Part shown: one piece after another, positions 43,516 to 44,553 of the stretch | How positions within the stretch are numbered: the first letter of the stretch is position 1 | Layout: every line of letters starts with the position of its first letter | NCBI GenBank assembly: GCA_020053945.1 | Contig: JAGVME010000028.1 | Location: forward strand, 1-44,553 | Reading direction: 5' to 3' | DNA: 44,553 nucleotides | From: Gammaproteobacteria bacterium | Lineage (GTDB): Bacteria; Pseudomonadota; Gammaproteobacteria; Ga0077554; Ga007554 | Translations under genes and position numbers: made by a program | Notes under the pieces: model-generated | Told to the model about the DNA's origin: nothing | What the model saw: only the letters and a program-made list of their open reading frames with translations | Database searches by the model: none

Positions 43516-44504
43516 AGACCATTGCATTTTTCAATAATAAAGGCGGCGTAGGCAAAACTTCACTTGTCTATCATCTTGCCTGGATGTTCGCTGATCGTGG
43601 GTTGCGTGTCGTTGCCGTCGACCTTGACCCCCAAGCTAACCTGTCGGCAATGTTTCTGAACGAAGCTCGCCTGGAGCAACTATGGCCGGATGACCAGCAT
43701 TCGAACACCATTTTTGGTGCTATTCAACCTATTCTCCGTGGAACCGGTGATATCGCGGAGCCCCACTTGGAGCAGATTACCCAACATTTGGGGCTGGTTG
43801 TTGGCGACCTTGGTCTTTCCCGATTCGAGGACAAGCTGTCTGACGCCTGGCCGCGTTGCCACAATCGGGACGAGGCTGCGTTCCGTGTGATGACCGCTTT
43901 CCATCGCGTGATCGAGCGTGCTGTGGAAATCCAGCAGGCCGATTTGGTGTTAATTGATGTCGGCCCGAACTTGGGTGCCCTCAACCGTGCTGCGATCATC
44001 GCGTCCGAACATGTGGTTTTGCCGCTTGCCTCCGATCTTTTTTCCTTACAAGGATTGAAGAACCTTGGTCCGGCATTGCGTGAGTGGCGGTCCGGGTGGA
44101 AGGAATTGCTGGGCAAGGCTCCCAAAGACAGTAGCCTGTCTTTACCATCCGGAGATATCGAGCCCTCCGGGTATGTCATCATGCAGCACGGTATGCGGGA
44201 CAGTCGGCCTGTTCAGGCATATCAGCGCTGGATGGACAAGATTCCCAGAGTCTATCGTGAATCGGTGCTCGATAAGCCCTTCACCTCATTACCTCCCGTG
44301 TCTTCCGACCCTTTTTGTCTGGCAACGCTCAGGCACTACCGTAGTTTGATGCCGATGGCGATGGAAGCGCGCAAGCCCATGTTCTTTCTCAAGCCGGCCG
44401 ATGGCGCGATTGGCTCTCATATGGGAGCGGTGCGGGGTTGCCACAAGGATTTCATGCAGCTGGCAACCAAAATTGCCGCTGGCTGCGGAATTGCGCTGAC
44501 ATAG
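43512..44504 (+). CDS. ParA/MinD-type P-loop ATPase
   Basis: 330 residues. Deviant Walker A is KGGVGKT (10-16), Walker A' is VDLDPQANLS (37-46) and Walker B is LVLIDVGPNLG, with D149. The signature lysine K10 suggests dimerisation on ATP. The N-terminus FFNNKGGVGKT is the ParA/Soj form, but the second half (about 190-310) is much longer than in plasmid ParA and includes PSGYVIMQHGMRDSRPVQAY and KPMFFLKPADGAIGSHM. No ParB gene follows within the window. The ATGA overlap with the AlbA_2 gene makes them a functional pair by context. A role in plasmid partition is unlikely; a regulatory or defence role is inference. Confidence 0.88.
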   Translation: MKTIAFFNNKGGVGKTSLVYHLAWMFADRGLRVVAVDLDPQANLSAMFLNEARLEQLWPDDQHSNTIFGAIQPILRGTGDIAEPHLEQITQHLGLVVGDLGLSRFEDKLSDAWPRCHNRDEAAFRVMTAFHRVIERAVEIQQADLVLIDVGPNLGALNRAAIIASEHVVLPLASDLFSLQGLKNLGPALREWRSGWKELLGKAPKDSSLSLPSGDIEPSGYVIMQHGMRDSRPVQAYQRWMDKIPRVYRESVLDKPFTSLPPVSSDPFCLATLRHYRSLMPMAMEARKPMFFLKPADGAIGSHMGAVRGCHKDFMQLATKIAAGCGIALT

Positions 44505-44553
44505 GCGCAATGCTTCATGCGTGCTAATGCGTCATAAATACGGGGCGGGCGCA

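Noticed and set aside
43512-44504. Plasmid partition locus
   Set aside because: No ParB gene or centromere-like repeats follow, the ATPase is longer than plasmid ParA and the surroundings are chromosomal.

Overview
The window reads as one continuous piece of a proteobacterial chromosome, most likely gammaproteobacterial. The evidence is the conserved blocks hemC-hemD-hemX-hemY, ribD-ribE-ribB(X)-ribH-nusB-thiL-pgpA, rpmH-rnpA-yidD-yidC, comEC / DUF2062 / lolD-lolC, hslV-hslU-DUF971-ubiE-ubiJ-ubiB, and the pepP-ubiH pair. Some features, such as the HslV N-terminus and a PEP-CTERM protein, are also common in betaproteobacteria, so the order is left open. It is almost wholly housekeeping DNA with tightly packed genes and many 1-17 nt overlaps. 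No rRNA, tRNA, CRISPR array, transposase or prophage was seen.

Layout. Positions 1-1542, minus strand: a cytosolic diguanylate cyclase followed by the first 45 codons of rimO, cut by the window edge. The first ten bases look like sequencing adapter. 1912-9382, plus: glyA, nrdR, the riboflavin genes, nusB, thiL and pgpA. 9448-10705, plus: a 33-residue lysine-rich protein, a repeat-rich gap and an alternative oxidase. 10898-18095, plus: heme genes hemC/D/X/Y, a promoter-driven structured RNA candidate, pepP and ubiH. 18170-24140: purB (minus), an AvtA-type aminotransferase and a PhzF protein (plus), comEC (minus). 24218-26678: DUF2062 (plus), lolD and one LolC/E permease (minus). 27133-27954: a PEP-CTERM protein behind a well-formed sigma-54 promoter. 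28212-33850: apaH (minus), then rpmH, rnpA, yidD, yidC and gltX (plus). 33937-36406: two glyoxalase-fold proteins, a YafY/WYL regulator, tag and a TfoX-N protein. 36717-42259: hslVU, a DUF971 protein and ubiE-ubiJ-ubiB. 42331-44504: an overlapping pair made of an AlbA_2/HATPase protein and a ParA-like ATPase, the only clearly accessory part.

How it fits together. Several genes converge on aerobic respiration: HemC/D make uroporphyrinogen III, UbiH/E/J/B make ubiquinone, and the alternative oxidase uses ubiquinol. The ribB product has lost the zinc cysteines of its GTP cyclohydrolase II half (RibBX type), so a separate ribA is expected elsewhere. The PEP-CTERM protein implies an exosortase system and an RpoN-dependent activator elsewhere in the genome.

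The intergenic spaces are unusually rich in palindromic elements of several families: nusB-thiL, before the alternative oxidase, after the PEP-CTERM gene, before hslV and between the two glyoxalase genes. There are also two candidate structured RNAs, before pepP and before gltX. The AlbA_2-ParA pair is the best candidate for an undescribed system, but no function can be assigned from sequence alone.
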